Shown here piece after piece: positions 9,223-20,108 of a stretch of 64,000 nt of DNA. The translations under genes and the position numbers were made by a program. The DNA comes from Holosporaceae bacterium (GTDB lineage Bacteria > Pseudomonadota > Alphaproteobacteria > UBA7879 > UBA5542), in contig CP060261.1 in assembly GCA_022646525.1 (NCBI GenBank), forward strand, positions 868,001 to 932,000, written 5' to 3'. The notes under the pieces are model-generated. The model was given only the letters and a program-made list of their open reading frames with translations. It did not search any database and had not been told where the DNA came from. Numbering within the stretch: position 1 is the stretch's first letter; the number at the start of each line of letters is the position of its first letter.

Positions 9223-9270
9223 GCTATTCTCTCAATCTCGACACTATGCAATGGAATCTTTTCAAACGCA

Positions 9271-10048
9271 ATGGAACCCTTTAGCTTTCCCCAAATCAAC
9301 CCTGTAATTTTGCACATTTGGGGCCCTATTGCCCTTAGGTGGTATAACCTTGCCTATATTCTGGGTATTATTTTAGGCCTTACTTTATTGAAATGGTGGG
9401 GCAAGAAAGAAGGTAGAATTTCATCCACGCACGCTGAGCAGTTTTTACCGTGGTGCATTCTTGCCATTGTTATTGGGGGTAGAGTAGGGGAGTTTCTTTT
9501 TTATTCTACAGAAACGCAAACATTTTGGGATATTTTATATATCTGGGAAGGTGGCATGTCTTTTCATGGTGCCTTTATTGGAATGGTGGTTACGGGTTAT
9601 TTCTTCTCAAAAAGGAATGGGCTTTCTTTTCTAGGGTGGATGGATCATATCGCCCTTGTTGCGCCTATTGGCATTTTTTTAGGACGCATGGCCAATTTTA
9701 TTAATGACGAGCTATATGGGCGCGTTACAAATGTTTGGTGGGCCGTTCTGTTCCCAAACGGCGGCTATCTTCCAAGGCACCCCTCCCAACTTTATGAAGC
9801 TTTTTTAGAAGGCATTCTTCTATTTAGCATTTTAAATTATGTGGCTTATTTCAGAAGAGAGGGCTGAAACAGTCAGGAAAATTTCCAGCATATTTTTATG
9901 TTCTTATGGAATATTTCGCTTTATTGGTGAGTTTTTTAGAGAACCAGATGGATGGATAGGCCCCATCACCACTGGCCAAGGGCTTTCCTTGTTGATGGTG
10001 ATGGGAGGAATTCTACTGTTTGTTTTTAAACGAAGAAAAACCCATTAG
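9271..10048 (+). CDS. lgt: Prolipoprotein diacylglyceryl transferase, one frameshift
   Basis: Transfers diacylglycerol from phosphatidylglycerol to the lipobox cysteine, the first step of lipoprotein maturation in the inner membrane. Visible: RWYNLAYILGI, the signature GGRVGEFLFY, MSFHGAFIG, GRMANFINDELYGR and HPSQLYEAFLEG, then GIFRFIGEFFREPD after a missing T near 9866. I prefer ATG 9271 (MEPFSFPQINPV) over 9202, because 9202 lies inside the divergent gene. About 259 residues, normal. Substrates in this window include BamD, BamE and the sugar-binding lipoprotein. Confidence 0.92.
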
Positions 10049-10051
10049 TTT

Positions 10052-11479
10052 TTACTTTCTGAAAAGGCCTCCCAAATCCTCTTCAAATACACGACGAACG
10101 CCCTTACGCAAATTATTAGAAATCCACATATCGTCTTCTGTGGGCGCTTTTCCTGCGGCTGTTTCAGCCCGTATCTTGCCCTGAACCTCTGCCTCAAAGC
10201 CGTCCAGCACATGAAGCAATGCATCATAAAACGCGCCAACCGTTTGAGGTGCCTGGGTCTGAAATTCAAACCTTCTGAGAAAAGTGTCCATTCCAAAGGG
10301 CACAAAAACATGCGCTGTTAGAATACTGCGCTTATTCCATTGAATGCGCGACCAACATACAAATGGATCATCCGCAGGTTTTGTTTCTAAGCGCGGGCTG
10401 TTCGGAGAAGACACGCCATCGTGAATAGAATACTCTGATGACAGAGAAACAGCTTTATCAGTACTAGGTTCAAGCCATTGGATTGTTGTATTTCCAGAAA
10501 AAGCTGCTCCATTAGGGCTGATCCATGTTTGTGGGCGGAAACAAAGCCCATCACTACCAGCAGTTAATTGCTGCATAGATTGAAAAACAATACCAATTTC
10601 TTCAGCAGGCTTAATTGCGCCTTGTACGCGAGCAGGCAATAAACTATAAAGCTGGGCATCAACATTGAAAACCAAAGGAACCCAACCACCATCTGTGGAA
10701 ACTTCCGGGTTGTATTGGTGAACCACCGGAATTTTCGGAAATGCCTTATGATAATGAGGGCATAGCGGGTCGTTGCCTTGTTCTTTAAAGCCACTAAACC
10801 ATGTTGACGACCCATTGTGAAATATAAGTTGACTCAAAAAATGCCCTTGAAGCACATCAGGGCCCACATCAACCTTCAAAGCTTTAGCGGCGCTCAGTTG
10901 CTCTCGCACCGGCAAGCGAGTAATCATTGTAAGGGGTGGCTTAATTTTAAGGGTGCAGGCCACAGCAATTCTAAGGTGTGGGTTTGTTCTTAAATCTGGA
11001 AACGAATCCTCTAACACCTCTAAGTTTGCTTCGATCGTTTCTGTCGTTGGATTAAAGCCCATAACTAATAACTGGTCAGCGATCTGTTGTGCAGCCGGAT
11101 CAAGTGCATTGGCGGGAGCTGGATTCCCTGCTTTGGCTAGAGAGGCGGTGCCAGGGGCTACAGCCGAATGGGGTGTAACAGCTAAAGCTGAAATGTTTGG
11201 GTATGCTATGCCTACGTGCGTTGTCCAGATTTCACCTCTTTGGAAAGCCTCATACAAAGCCCTTGCAGACGTGCGTGAAAATGGTTTCCCAAATTTTTGA
11301 GCAAGTTCTGCGTAAATTTGAGAGGGCGGTACTTTGTCCGAAACGCTTTTACACAAAAAACTTTCAAGATTTTGTATAAAGCGTTTCTCATCACCGCTGG
11401 CAGATGTTGCTGCATAGCCGGCATGGTGAACAAATAAAGTAATAGCCAATATTCCAATAAGTTTAAAAAAAGAATGCAT
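10052..11479 (-). CDS. Secreted protein of unknown function with a weak UBA-like segment
   Basis: I do not recognise this 475-residue protein. From ATG at 11479 it begins with a clear signal peptide (FFKLIGILAITLFVHHAGYA, then ATSASG), so it is exported. A 12-residue-longer start region further upstream is possible but would bury the signal. Residues ~100-128 are Ala/Pro-rich. Residues ~130-175 contain IADQLLVMGFNP followed by two predicted helices, which resembles the first helix and MGF loop of UBA domains; this is speculative. The C-terminal half has many aromatic residues (WSRIQWNKRS, MWISNNLRKG). The frame is intact. It is convergent with lgt, 3 bases apart. Confidence 0.7.
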   Translation of the reverse strand: MHSFFKLIGILAITLFVHHAGYAATSASGDEKRFIQNLESFLCKSVSDKVPPSQIYAELAQKFGKPFSRTSARALYEAFQRGEIWTTHVGIAYPNISALAVTPHSAVAPGTASLAKAGNPAPANALDPAAQQIADQLLVMGFNPTTETIEANLEVLEDSFPDLRTNPHLRIAVACTLKIKPPLTMITRLPVREQLSAAKALKVDVGPDVLQGHFLSQLIFHNGSSTWFSGFKEQGNDPLCPHYHKAFPKIPVVHQYNPEVSTDGGWVPLVFNVDAQLYSLLPARVQGAIKPAEEIGIVFQSMQQLTAGSDGLCFRPQTWISPNGAAFSGNTTIQWLEPSTDKAVSLSSEYSIHDGVSSPNSPRLETKPADDPFVCWSRIQWNKRSILTAHVFVPFGMDTFLRRFEFQTQAPQTVGAFYDALLHVLDGFEAEVQGKIRAETAAGKAPTEDDMWISNNLRKGVRRVFEEDLGGLFRK

Positions 11480-11668
11480 TCTAAGCTCTCGGCTCCTTAA
11501 GCATGTTAGTCGTTTAATCACTATCAATATAATTACAATATCAGCTATTTCAATAAGTTGTAATTAAAAAAGCACAAATCAAGAACTTCTCACAGAATGG
11601 CTAGATAGTTTGATTTTTTTTTCAAAAGAATGTAGTATAACGCCTCTGTAAATAATGGATATCATACT

Positions 11669-12928
11669 GTGTTACAAAAAACATCGTTACGCCTTGTAGC
11701 TTCTTGGTTGCCAATTTGTCTATTTTTTATGTACCAATTTGTACTAAGGGTCTCTCGAACGTAATGACAAAAGAAATTTTGTTGCACTTTCAAATCACAG
11801 CAACTGATTTCGGCATTCTGACATCTTTATACTATTTGGGCTATGCAGTCATGCAAGTGCCTATTGGTGCGTTTTTAGACCGATATGGTCCACGCTATAT
11901 TGCATCAAGCTTTGTTCTGCTATGTGCTTTAGGGGCTATTTTGTTCGCTTTTGCAACAAATTGGACAATTGCTCTAATCGCGCGCTTTATGATCGGCGTA
12001 GGATCTTCTGGTGCCTACATCTCAAGCAAGCACAAAGGTGATTCGATCTTGGGGGCCTAAAAAGCATTTTTCCCTCTTAATATCTATCACAGCCACGATC
12101 GGTCTTTTGACAGCACACCAATCTGGGGCGATCACCAGCTATTTAATGCAGCTTGTTGGATGGCAAGATGCTTTACTTTACTTATCAATCGGTGGATTTG
12201 CCTTGTTCTTTTTCCTGATTCTTCTTGTTCAAGACAACCCCCTGAAGAAAAACAAACCGCAAGCAAACTAAACCTAACTTATATGAAAAATCTGTGGAAG
12301 AAACTTATAGAACATAAAATTCTTTGGATTGGCTTTTGGGGATGCTTTTAACAGGCCCCCTGTATGTAGTGAAGGCGACGTTTGGGGCATTTCATACATG
12401 CAGGCTGTATTTAACTGGCCTAAGGAGCAAAGCCACACAAGCTGCCACCATTGTTTATTTTGGCATGGCCTGCGGCGGCCTATTGTTGCCGCACTTTCAG
12501 AAAAAATAAGTCACCAGCGTAAACATTTGATTGCTCTGCTAGGCTTGCTTATGGCTTGCATTCTTGGCTTTGAAATGATGTATAAGCCCAGTTATGGCTG
12601 TGTATTGGCCTTAAATTTTATCTTAGGTGTTTGCAGCTCTTACCAAATGCTCGTGTTCAGCTTGGTGGTTTTAAATATTCCTCAAACCGCAAGCGGTATC
12701 ACTTTTGGTATTGTGAATACGATTAATATGCTCAGTGGCTTTGTGTATCTGCCTCTTGTGGGGCGCCTTCTTGATCTTTTTTGGGATTCAAAAACTGAAA
12801 ACGGCATCCGCGTTTATTCTTCTTTTGCATATAATGCCGCACTATCATCGATTGTTGTGGGGCTTTTAATTGGCGCATGCGGATTTTTCTTATTACGTCT
12901 TAACAGCACAAACGATCGAGACATTTGA
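11669..12928 (+). CDS. Major facilitator superfamily transporter, several frameshifts
   Basis: Twelve-helix secondary carrier; substrate unknown. GTG at 11669 gives a start followed by WLPICLFFMYQFVLRVS. The MFS motif-A region reads VPIGAFLDRYGPR and a mid-protein segment reads IARFMIGVGSSGAYI. Breaks lie near 11750, 12025-12055, 12340 and 12400. After correction the protein is about 418 residues, with a hydrophilic loop after helix 6 (QDNPLKKNKPQAN). It resembles the bacterial MFS groups found in Legionella and Coxiella, but I would not assign a substrate. The promoter region is shared with the divergent secreted protein. Confidence 0.8.
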
Positions 12929-12952
12929 TTTGTTTCTTGATAGAATAATCCT

Positions 12953-13759
12953 ATGCGTTGTACCGCCTATTGTACCGGAGAAAACTACAACTTAAAAAAC
13001 CTTTCTGTGTTTTTTAAAGATGCTTCTGCACGATTTAAGTTACACAACAAAGAAGTGCTTCATGTTTCGTCATATGATGGCGGAAGCGACCTTTTCTTTT
13101 TCGACTATGGTTGTGTTGTTTTTTGGAATTATACGCTACATCAAGAAAAGGAACTGCTTGAAGAATTTTCTCAATTTTCGTCTGCTGCCTTTTCAACCAG
13201 TGCTTTCGAGCAGTTCTCTGTCACCACCAAGAAACCTGGCACAAAAACAATTATTGAAAACGAAAATATTACGCTTGGTGGTGGACGCATCTTAGATAAA
13301 CTAACACTTTCCTTTGCCATTTCTCAATCTGTAAAGCTTTCTCATTTTGAAGAGCTTTTAGAGCGCGCAGGGGAAGAAACCAAGTCAATTCCTCAAGAGC
13401 TAGCTTCCCGCGGTAAAATTTCTCTCTCTAGACGAAAAATTGCCAAAAAATTGGGCCAACTCTTTTTGGTAAGAAATTCAATTAATTTGCATACTGAAAT
13501 GCTAGATACACCAGATTTTTTCTGGGAATATCCGCAACATGAAAACCTATATAAGCTTATCACTAAAAATCTAGATGTGCCTCAACGTGTTGAGGTGCTA
13601 AACCGCCGCCTAGATATGATAAAAGACCTGCTTTCCATGCTGGAAGAACAAATGAATCACCAACACTCTTCTTTATTAGAGTGGATCATTATCATCCTTA
13701 TTTCTACAGAAATTGTTTTATTTTTAATTAAAGAATCAAAACTCGTTTCGTTCTTCTGA
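12953..13759 (+). CDS. RMD1/DUF155 family protein
   Basis: 268 residues, intact. The C-terminal signature is clear: PDFFWEYPQHENLYKLI, then RVEVLNRRLDMIKDLLSML and a terminal membrane helix in HSSLLEWIIIILISTEIVLF. In eukaryotes RMD1/Sif family members are mitochondrial inner-membrane proteins linked to translation; the bacterial role is unknown. The single C-terminal helix suggests tail-anchoring to the inner membrane. Starts 24 bases after the MFS gene, so probably co-transcribed. Its 3' end overlaps the mfd stop by 24 bases on the opposite strand. Confidence 0.85.
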   Translation: MRCTAYCTGENYNLKNLSVFFKDASARFKLHNKEVLHVSSYDGGSDLFFFDYGCVVFWNYTLHQEKELLEEFSQFSSAAFSTSAFEQFSVTTKKPGTKTIIENENITLGGGRILDKLTLSFAISQSVKLSHFEELLERAGEETKSIPQELASRGKISLSRRKIAKKLGQLFLVRNSINLHTEMLDTPDFFWEYPQHENLYKLITKNLDVPQRVEVLNRRLDMIKDLLSMLEEQMNHQHSSLLEWIIIILISTEIVLFLIKESKLVSFF

Positions 13760-16700
13760 GCGTAACCCGTTCAATAAATTAACAAGCTTTTCTATAATTT
13801 GATCATTGGGCCAGCTTTTCAAAATTACCAGTTTTTGATCGGGCCGCATTTTAACCGTGCCCGCATTTTGCGCAACAAATGACAGCAATAAATCAATATT
13901 TTGAAATGTATCTTTGTAAAAAGACAGTAAAATTCCTTTAGGGCCCCGGTCAATTTTCTGCACGTTGATTTCCTTACATAGATTTCTTAAGAAAATTGTT
14001 TCAATCAGGTTTTGAAATTCTTGGGGAATTTGGCCAAAGCGGTCAATCATTTCAAACGCAAAAGATTCAATTTCTTCGTTTGTTTTTAAGTGGGAAAGAC
14101 GGCGATATATCCGAAACCGCAGCGATTCATCAGGAATATATTCTTCAGGCACAAAAACAGGGACACCTAAATTAATTTGAGGCGCCCATGAGGTTGATAG
14201 TTTTTCCATTTTCGTTGGGTCTTTTTTTATTTCAGTGAGGGCTTCTTCCAACATTTGGTGATATAAGCCAACGCCCACATCTTTTATTTGCCCTGATTGC
14301 TCTGCACCCACTATGTTACCTGCACCCCGAATATCCATATCGTACGAGGCGATCTTAAACCCGCCCCCTAACGTTTTTAGAGATTCTATTACTTCCAGCC
14401 TGCGTGTTGCATTATCAGATAGGTTTTTAGTTTCCGCATAAGTAAAGTAAGCATAGCCCTGTTGACGCGCACGGCCAACACGCCCCCTTAATTGATAGAT
14501 TTGCGCTAAGCCAAAAAGATCTGAACGATGAATAATAATAGTATTAGCAGAGGGGATATCGAGACCAGACTCAATAATATTCGTGGCGATCAGTACATCA
14601 TACTTATGGTTGCAAAAATCCATCATGACAGATTCAAGGGTTTTAGGCGGTAACTGACCATGAGCAATTGCAAAACGAAAGTGGGGTAATATTTCGTTTA
14701 ATTCTTTTTGAATGTGTACGATGTCTGATACACGAGGACACACAAAGAAGCTTTGCCCACCACGCTCTTTCTCTCTCATCAAAGCTTCTTTGATGGTTAG
14801 CTTATCGTAGGGCACAACCCAAGTTTCAACAGGAAGGCGCTCTACCGGCGGTGTCGCAATTAAACTTAGGTCTCGAATACCGCTTACTGCAAGCTGCATT
14901 GTTCGTGGAATAGGGGTTGCGCTTAGTGCCAGCACATGAACATTTGGATAGCTTTCTTTGATTTTTTCCTTTTGATTCACCCCAAAGTGCTGCTCTTCAT
15001 CAACAATAAGCAGGCCAAGATTTTCAAACTTTGTTTTAATAGATAAAAGACTGTGCGTGCCAATAATAATATCTATTTCACCCTTTGCCACTTGCTCTCG
15101 CGTCGCCTTAGCATCTTTTGGCGACTGAAAACGAGAAATAAGACCTATCTTTATAGGAAACTTAGAAAAGCGCTTTTGGAACGTATCGAAGTGTTGATTG
15201 GCTAAAATTGTTGTTGGAGACAAAATCGCCACCTGCGCACCTGCCGCTGCCACAGCAAAAGCCCCACGCAGGGCAACCTCGGTTTTACCAAATCCAACGT
15301 CACCACAAATAAGGCGATCCATGGGGGTTTCCGTTGCCAAATCATTGATAACATCTTGAATAGCAGATAATTGATCTTCTGTTTCTGAATAGGGGAATTG
15401 ATCGCAAAACGACTCAAACAATTCGTTCGTTTCAAATGCACGCCCCTTAACAAGTTGTCGGGCGGCTGCAATTTTAGACAGTTTCTCTGCAATTTCCTTT
15501 ATTTTTTTCTGCGCATTCTCTTTTCGTTTTTGCCACAAAGTTGCGCCAAGGCGATCTACAACTGTGTCACTTGACTTGCTTGCATAGAAAGAGAGGATAT
15601 ATAGATTTTCAACAGGCACATAAAGCTTGTCACCGCCTTGATAGGCAAGAGAAACGCAGTCATGTTCGGCATTATTGATTTTTAAAATTTCTAGCCCCTG
15701 ATAAACACCAATGCCGTGCTCTTCATGAATCAAGAAGTCTCCCACCTCAAAAGAAGAAATCTCAACCAAATTACGTGTTTTTGTTCTTTTGGTCTTTTGT
15801 CGAAGTGTTGAGAGGCGTTTGCCGTACAGCTCACTCTCGGTGAACAAAAAGAAATCTTTATGCTCAAACCCCGAAAGCGCATGCAGTATAGAAATTGAAA
15901 CAGTATTTTTTTTCAGCCGATCAAAGGCAGGTTGCTCAGCAGAAAATGAGATTGAGGCCCGATTTAAGTCAGCCGTGACCGTATCAAGCATCCCGTTTGA
16001 TGAGACAGAGATGATAACGGGTTTATCACTTTTTTCTATTGCTGCCTTGAATGCGGCATAGCGTTGCTTTTTGCCGTCTCCCTCTGTTACCAGTGGGGGC
16101 AGGGGGCGCGCACCATAATTTTCTATATCTTTCCCTTTAAAAGGAGATGCCTTGACTGTCTCATTTGACTGTAGTGCCTGTGATAATGCCTTCTCGTCAT
16201 AAAGCAAAGCCGGAGAAAGAGGGGCATATTCATCTGCATTAGATTCGAAAGCTTGTTGGCGAAACTGGTACGCTTCTTCCACTTTCTCAAAAAAGAGATC
16301 TCGCATATCTACGTTATTGCTATCATAAACAAACAGCGGATTATCTAAATAATCTAACAGCGTTTCTTTTGTTTCATAAAAAAGTGGTAACCAATGCTCC
16401 ATACCTGGAAACTTATGGCCATCAGATATTTCTTTATAAAGGGGTGATCATAAGATTTGGCCCCAAAAAGACGCCGATAGTGATTCCGAAAGTGATCAAT
16501 TGTTGTTTTATTTTGCACAATTTCAGAAGTTGAAGCCCGACAAATGATAGTACGCGGCCAGACGTTACCTGTGTTTCTGGAGAAAAAGACTTAATACCCT
16601 CTAAAGTTTCATCAAAAAAAATCTAATCGAAGTGGTGATTCTTCACCAACAAAGAAAATGTCAATCAGGCTTCCCCTTACGGAAAACTCACCACAATTTT

Positions 16701-17157
16701 TAACTGTATCAACACGCACGTAACCTGTTTTTTCTAAAAAACTAAGGATCTCTTTTCTGCCCTGAGGAGAGGTATCTGTGTGAATCAGTACACTTTCTTC
16801 TAGCACCTTATTAGGAATGGTAGGCATAGATATTGCCGCCATCGATGTGATGACAACCATTTTTTTATGTGTTTTCAGCGCATTGAGGCACTGCAGTCTT
16901 TCAGCAACAACAAAGGCAGAAGGAGATACGCGATCATAGGGAAGTGTATCCCACTCTGGAAAACTGTAAACCGGGATATCTGGCACACGACTTTGAAGTG
17001 TCTTTCTGAAAGAAGCGTAATCTGCCCTTTGATTCACAAAAAAGACAATAGACCCTTTTTCCTTATCCTGTTTGGATAAAAGATCAGCAACTAAAAAGGG
17101 TTTGGCCTGATGAGGCACACCACCTATATGTCTTATCTTATTACTTTGCATATACAA
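13736..17157 (-). CDS. mfd: Transcription-repair coupling factor Mfd, frameshifted
   Basis: ATP-dependent translocase that removes stalled RNA polymerase and recruits UvrA. The N-terminal UvrB-like part ends in VRGSLIDIFFVGEESPLRLD; breaks in 16490-16620 interrupt the segment after FDETLEGIKSFSPETQ. The remaining 888 residues are intact: CarD-like polymerase-binding domain (FEVGDFLIHEEHGIGVYQGL), Walker A (GDVGFGKTEVALRGAF), Walker B (LIVDEEQHFGV), SATPIPRTMQ, and the TRG-containing helicase C-terminal half (RGRVGRARQQGYAYF), then the TRCF domain. About 1,138 residues. The start may be ATG 17151 or 17157. Confidence 0.94.
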
Positions 17158-17217
17158 TATCTTCGATAAGCACTTAAGCTATGTATTTTTTGGTAAAATC
17201 GCAATAGATAGAAAGGT

Positions 17218-17937
17218 TTAAAATTTCTCAGCTATTCTTTGCACATGCTGCTCGGTTGCAAAGTCAAGCTCACCCGTTATATTCATGGGCAAGAAGTGGC
17301 GTTGAAAAGCCGTAATAACTGCTTTTGTTTTGTCATCTAAAAAACCATTATCAAACACGTCATATCCAATTTTTTTAAGAAGCTTTTGTGTTTTTTTAAG
17401 CATATCTCCTGAAGCTATACCAAAAGACCCTGTTTTCAGGTCTTGTTCTTTTGGTGGCACCCAAATACCATGCCCTTTTTGATGAAGGCGCGCCCAAGGA
17501 AAAAGCTCTCCAGGATCCTTCTTCCGAAGAGGCGCTATATCTGAGTGCGCCACAATATGGGTATCTTTTATTGAATGACGAGATCGAATATCATTAAGCA
17601 GCTTAATAAGAGAATCTATTTGAGCTTCGGGGAAAGGTTCTGGGCCAAAAACATGGCCATAATTATCAATTTCAATGCCAATCGAAGATTCATTTAAGCC
17701 TTCTTGACCCCGCCAATAACTAACACCCGCATGGTATGCAACCTTATCTTCCTCAACAAGCCGAAAAATCTTACCCTGTTTATCGATCAGATAATGTGAG
17801 CTCACCTTCGCATTCGGATCACATAAAAGCTTCATAGCAGCATCTGCAGAAAGCATATCCGTGTAATGCAGAACGAGAGAATCTACCCGAGAAGAACGCG
17901 CATGACAGTTTGGAGAAAAATGATCTGTAATGTTCAT
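17218..17937 (-). CDS. N-acetylmuramoyl-L-alanine amidase (AmpD/AmiD type) with PG-binding domain
   Basis: Zinc amidase that removes the peptide from muramic acid during peptidoglycan turnover. Residues ~1-165 form an Amidase_2 domain: zinc ligands in VLHYTD, IVAHSDIAP and KKDPGELFPW, with YHAGVSYWRG and GIEIDNYGH between. Residues ~170-239 form a peptidoglycan-binding domain (FGIASGDMLKKTQKLLKKIG, then AVITAFQRHFLP). No signal peptide is visible, so it may act in the cytoplasm on recycled muropeptides. 239 residues, intact. Confidence 0.88.
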   Translation of the reverse strand: MNITDHFSPNCHARSSRVDSLVLHYTDMLSADAAMKLLCDPNAKVSSHYLIDKQGKIFRLVEEDKVAYHAGVSYWRGQEGLNESSIGIEIDNYGHVFGPEPFPEAQIDSLIKLLNDIRSRHSIKDTHIVAHSDIAPLRKKDPGELFPWARLHQKGHGIWVPPKEQDLKTGSFGIASGDMLKKTQKLLKKIGYDVFDNGFLDDKTKAVITAFQRHFLPMNITGELDFATEQHVQRIAEKF

Positions 17938-17978
17938 GAATTCACTTTATAATAAAATAATGACCATGGGTATTTCTT

Positions 17979-19222
17979 TTGAAAAATTTTGAACATTTAG
18001 AAAAGAAATTTGAGAAAATTATTAGCGCAATCACGCTTGCGGGAGGACGGTTTGTTTTTGTAGGAGGGTGTGTCAGGGATATCCTTCTTGGTCAGCCTCC
18101 AAAAGATGTCGATGCAGAAATTTATGGCATTTCTTACGAAAAAATCAAACAGGCACTTCTTGCAGTTGGCAACGTGTCAGAAGTTGGGAAAAGTTTTGGC
18201 GTACTTAAAGTGGACGGGTTTGATATTGATATTTCACTGCCACGCTTTGACAAAAAAACCGGCCCGGGGCACAAAGGCTTTTCAGTAAAGGTTGATTACT
18301 CTATTTCCTTTACTCAGGCCGCAAAAAGACGCGATCTCACGATTAATGCCATTGGCTATGCAACCGATAAAAAAGAAATTCTTGACCCATTTAATGGCAT
18401 AAAAGACTTGATGCCGGCATCCTACGCGCAGTCGATAAAAACACTTTCTCAGAAGACCTCTGCGCGCGCTGCGTGTTGCCCAGTTTGCAGCACGCTTTTG
18501 CATGACCCCTAACACAGAGCTTATTGAGCTTTGCTGCAAAAACTATCTATGCATGAGCTCCCCAAGAACGGATTGCAAGTGAAATGCGCAAAATGCTTGT
18601 CCTTGGAAAGCAGCCCTCTCTCGGCTTTGATGCGTTAACAAAAATGCGTCTTTTAAAAGATCTTTTTCCAGAAATCGAAGCGCTTCCCACCCCTCAATAT
18701 AAAAAGCATGCTGAACACTCTAAATAGCAAAGAACTTCAATCGCAAAAGAAATCTAAAAATTACATCATGTATTTAGCTGTCACCGTTCTATTTCACCTG
18801 CCAGAAGTGCACCAATCCACAGTGATGAATTATTTTCTTATAAGCGCCAAAATCAAAAAGAAGGTGGAAATACTGATAGAGGCACTGCAAGAGCAGCTTC
18901 ATATAGAGCATCAAAATCAGAGTCAGATTTACTGGATTGGCTACCACCTTTTGAAAGAAGAACTTTCTTGGCGCGATTTAATCAACGTTATGCGCGTTCT
19001 CTATCCTGAAAACTCAGCTATCAGCACACTTGCAGCAAAAAAGTAATTGAAATAGGGGCGCTTAACATCCAAAACCTTCAGCCCATTGTAACAGGGGCCC
19101 ATTTAATCAAACGCGGATTAGTGCCTGATGAGCGTTTTGGGGATATTTTAAAAAACTGTTTAAAAATTCAATTTGAACAAAATATTAAAGATCCAGATGA
19201 AATTTTAAACTCAATTTTGTAA
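17979..19222 (+). CDS. CCA-adding / poly(A) polymerase family nucleotidyltransferase, multiple frameshifts
   Basis: Class II nucleotidyltransferase that builds or repairs tRNA CCA ends. TTG at 17979 starts KNFEHLEKKFEKI; the catalytic head shows FVFVGGCVRDILLG and KDVDAEIYGI (metal-binding DxD), then RRDLTINAIGYA and DPFNGIKDL. Breaks near 18410, 18550, 18715 and 19045 split the rest; stitched, it reads LRALRVAQFAARF, KKHAEHL and a C-terminus PIVTGAHLIKRGLVPDERFG typical of CCA enzymes. About 414 residues. The tRNA gene here encodes its own CCA, so repair is the likely task. Confidence 0.82.
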
Positions 19223-19268
19223 TAAGTACTATTTATTAACCAAATAAAAAGAAGGTAAGATTTTAAAC

Positions 19269-20108
19269 ATGACTACAAAATCTCAAAACAAAAAAGCCTT
19301 ACATTATCGTTTTAGGAAACGAAAAGGGGGCAGTGGAAAATCAACCACAGCCATGCACATCATTGTTTCTTTGCTGGATATGGGGTTCAAAGTTGGCAGT
19401 ATTGACATTGATGCCCGTCAAGGAACGTTGTCGCGCTATATTGAAAACCGAACACAGTATGCTGCAGACAAAAAGGTAAAGCTTCTGATGTCTGATCATG
19501 TGCCTCTTTTAAAAAGTGAAGAGGACTCTTTTGAAAAGGCAAAAAAAGAAGATGAAAAGAACTTCAAAGAAACGCTTTCTAAACTTGAAAGAAACGATTT
19601 CATTGTTATTGATACGCCTGGAAGCGATATGTATCTTTCACATTATGCACACTCCTATGCAGATACAATCATCACGCCCTTAAATGACAGTTTTGTTGAC
19701 TTAGATGTCATGGTGCACATCAACCGAGACAGTCTTGAGCTTGATAAGCCAAGCGTATATGCAAACCGGATATGGGAACAAAAAAAACATAAAGCACTGA
19801 GAGAGCGTGGGAACATTGACTGGATTGTTCTAAGGAATCGCCTCTCTAACATTCATTCTACCAATAAACAAAAAATGGAAGAGGCGTTGTTAAAACTCTC
19901 AAAACGCCTTGCCTTCAGATGCATTCCCGGGTTCAGCGAACGTGTTATTTTTCGAGAAATGTTTTTATCTGGTCTAACACTGCTTGATTTAAAGGCGCTA
20001 GGGCTGCCTTTGCAGTTTTCTCATATTGCTGCAAAACAAGAGTTGCGTGACCTGGTGACTGCTATCAGCGCACCAATGCTTGCAGAAAAAATGAAAGTTA
20101 CTTTTTAG
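19269..20108 (+). CDS. mipZ: Division-plane positioning ATPase MipZ, compensating frameshifts at the P-loop
   Basis: ParA/MinD-type ATPase that forms a gradient from ParB at the poles and keeps FtsZ at midcell in alphaproteobacteria. Visible: KGGSGKSTTAMH (Walker A), SIDIDARQGTLSRYIENR, FIVIDTPGSDMYLS (Walker B), IITPLNDSFVDLDV and RNRLSNIHSTNKQKMEEAL, then GFSERVIFREMFLSGLTLLD. These long segments set MipZ apart from ParA and MinD. An extra T near 19309 and a missing G near 19331 scramble about eight residues; corrected, the start reads KKAYIIVLGNEKGGSGKS. About 279 residues. The 3' end overlaps the ABC gene on the other strand by 11 bases. Confidence 0.92.
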   Translation: MTTKSQNKKALHYRFRKRKGGSGKSTTAMHIIVSLLDMGFKVGSIDIDARQGTLSRYIENRTQYAADKKVKLLMSDHVPLLKSEEDSFEKAKKEDEKNFKETLSKLERNDFIVIDTPGSDMYLSHYAHSYADTIITPLNDSFVDLDVMVHINRDSLELDKPSVYANRIWEQKKHKALRERGNIDWIVLRNRLSNIHSTNKQKMEEALLKLSKRLAFRCIPGFSERVIFREMFLSGLTLLDLKALGLPLQFSHIAAKQELRDLVTAISAPMLAEKMKVTF

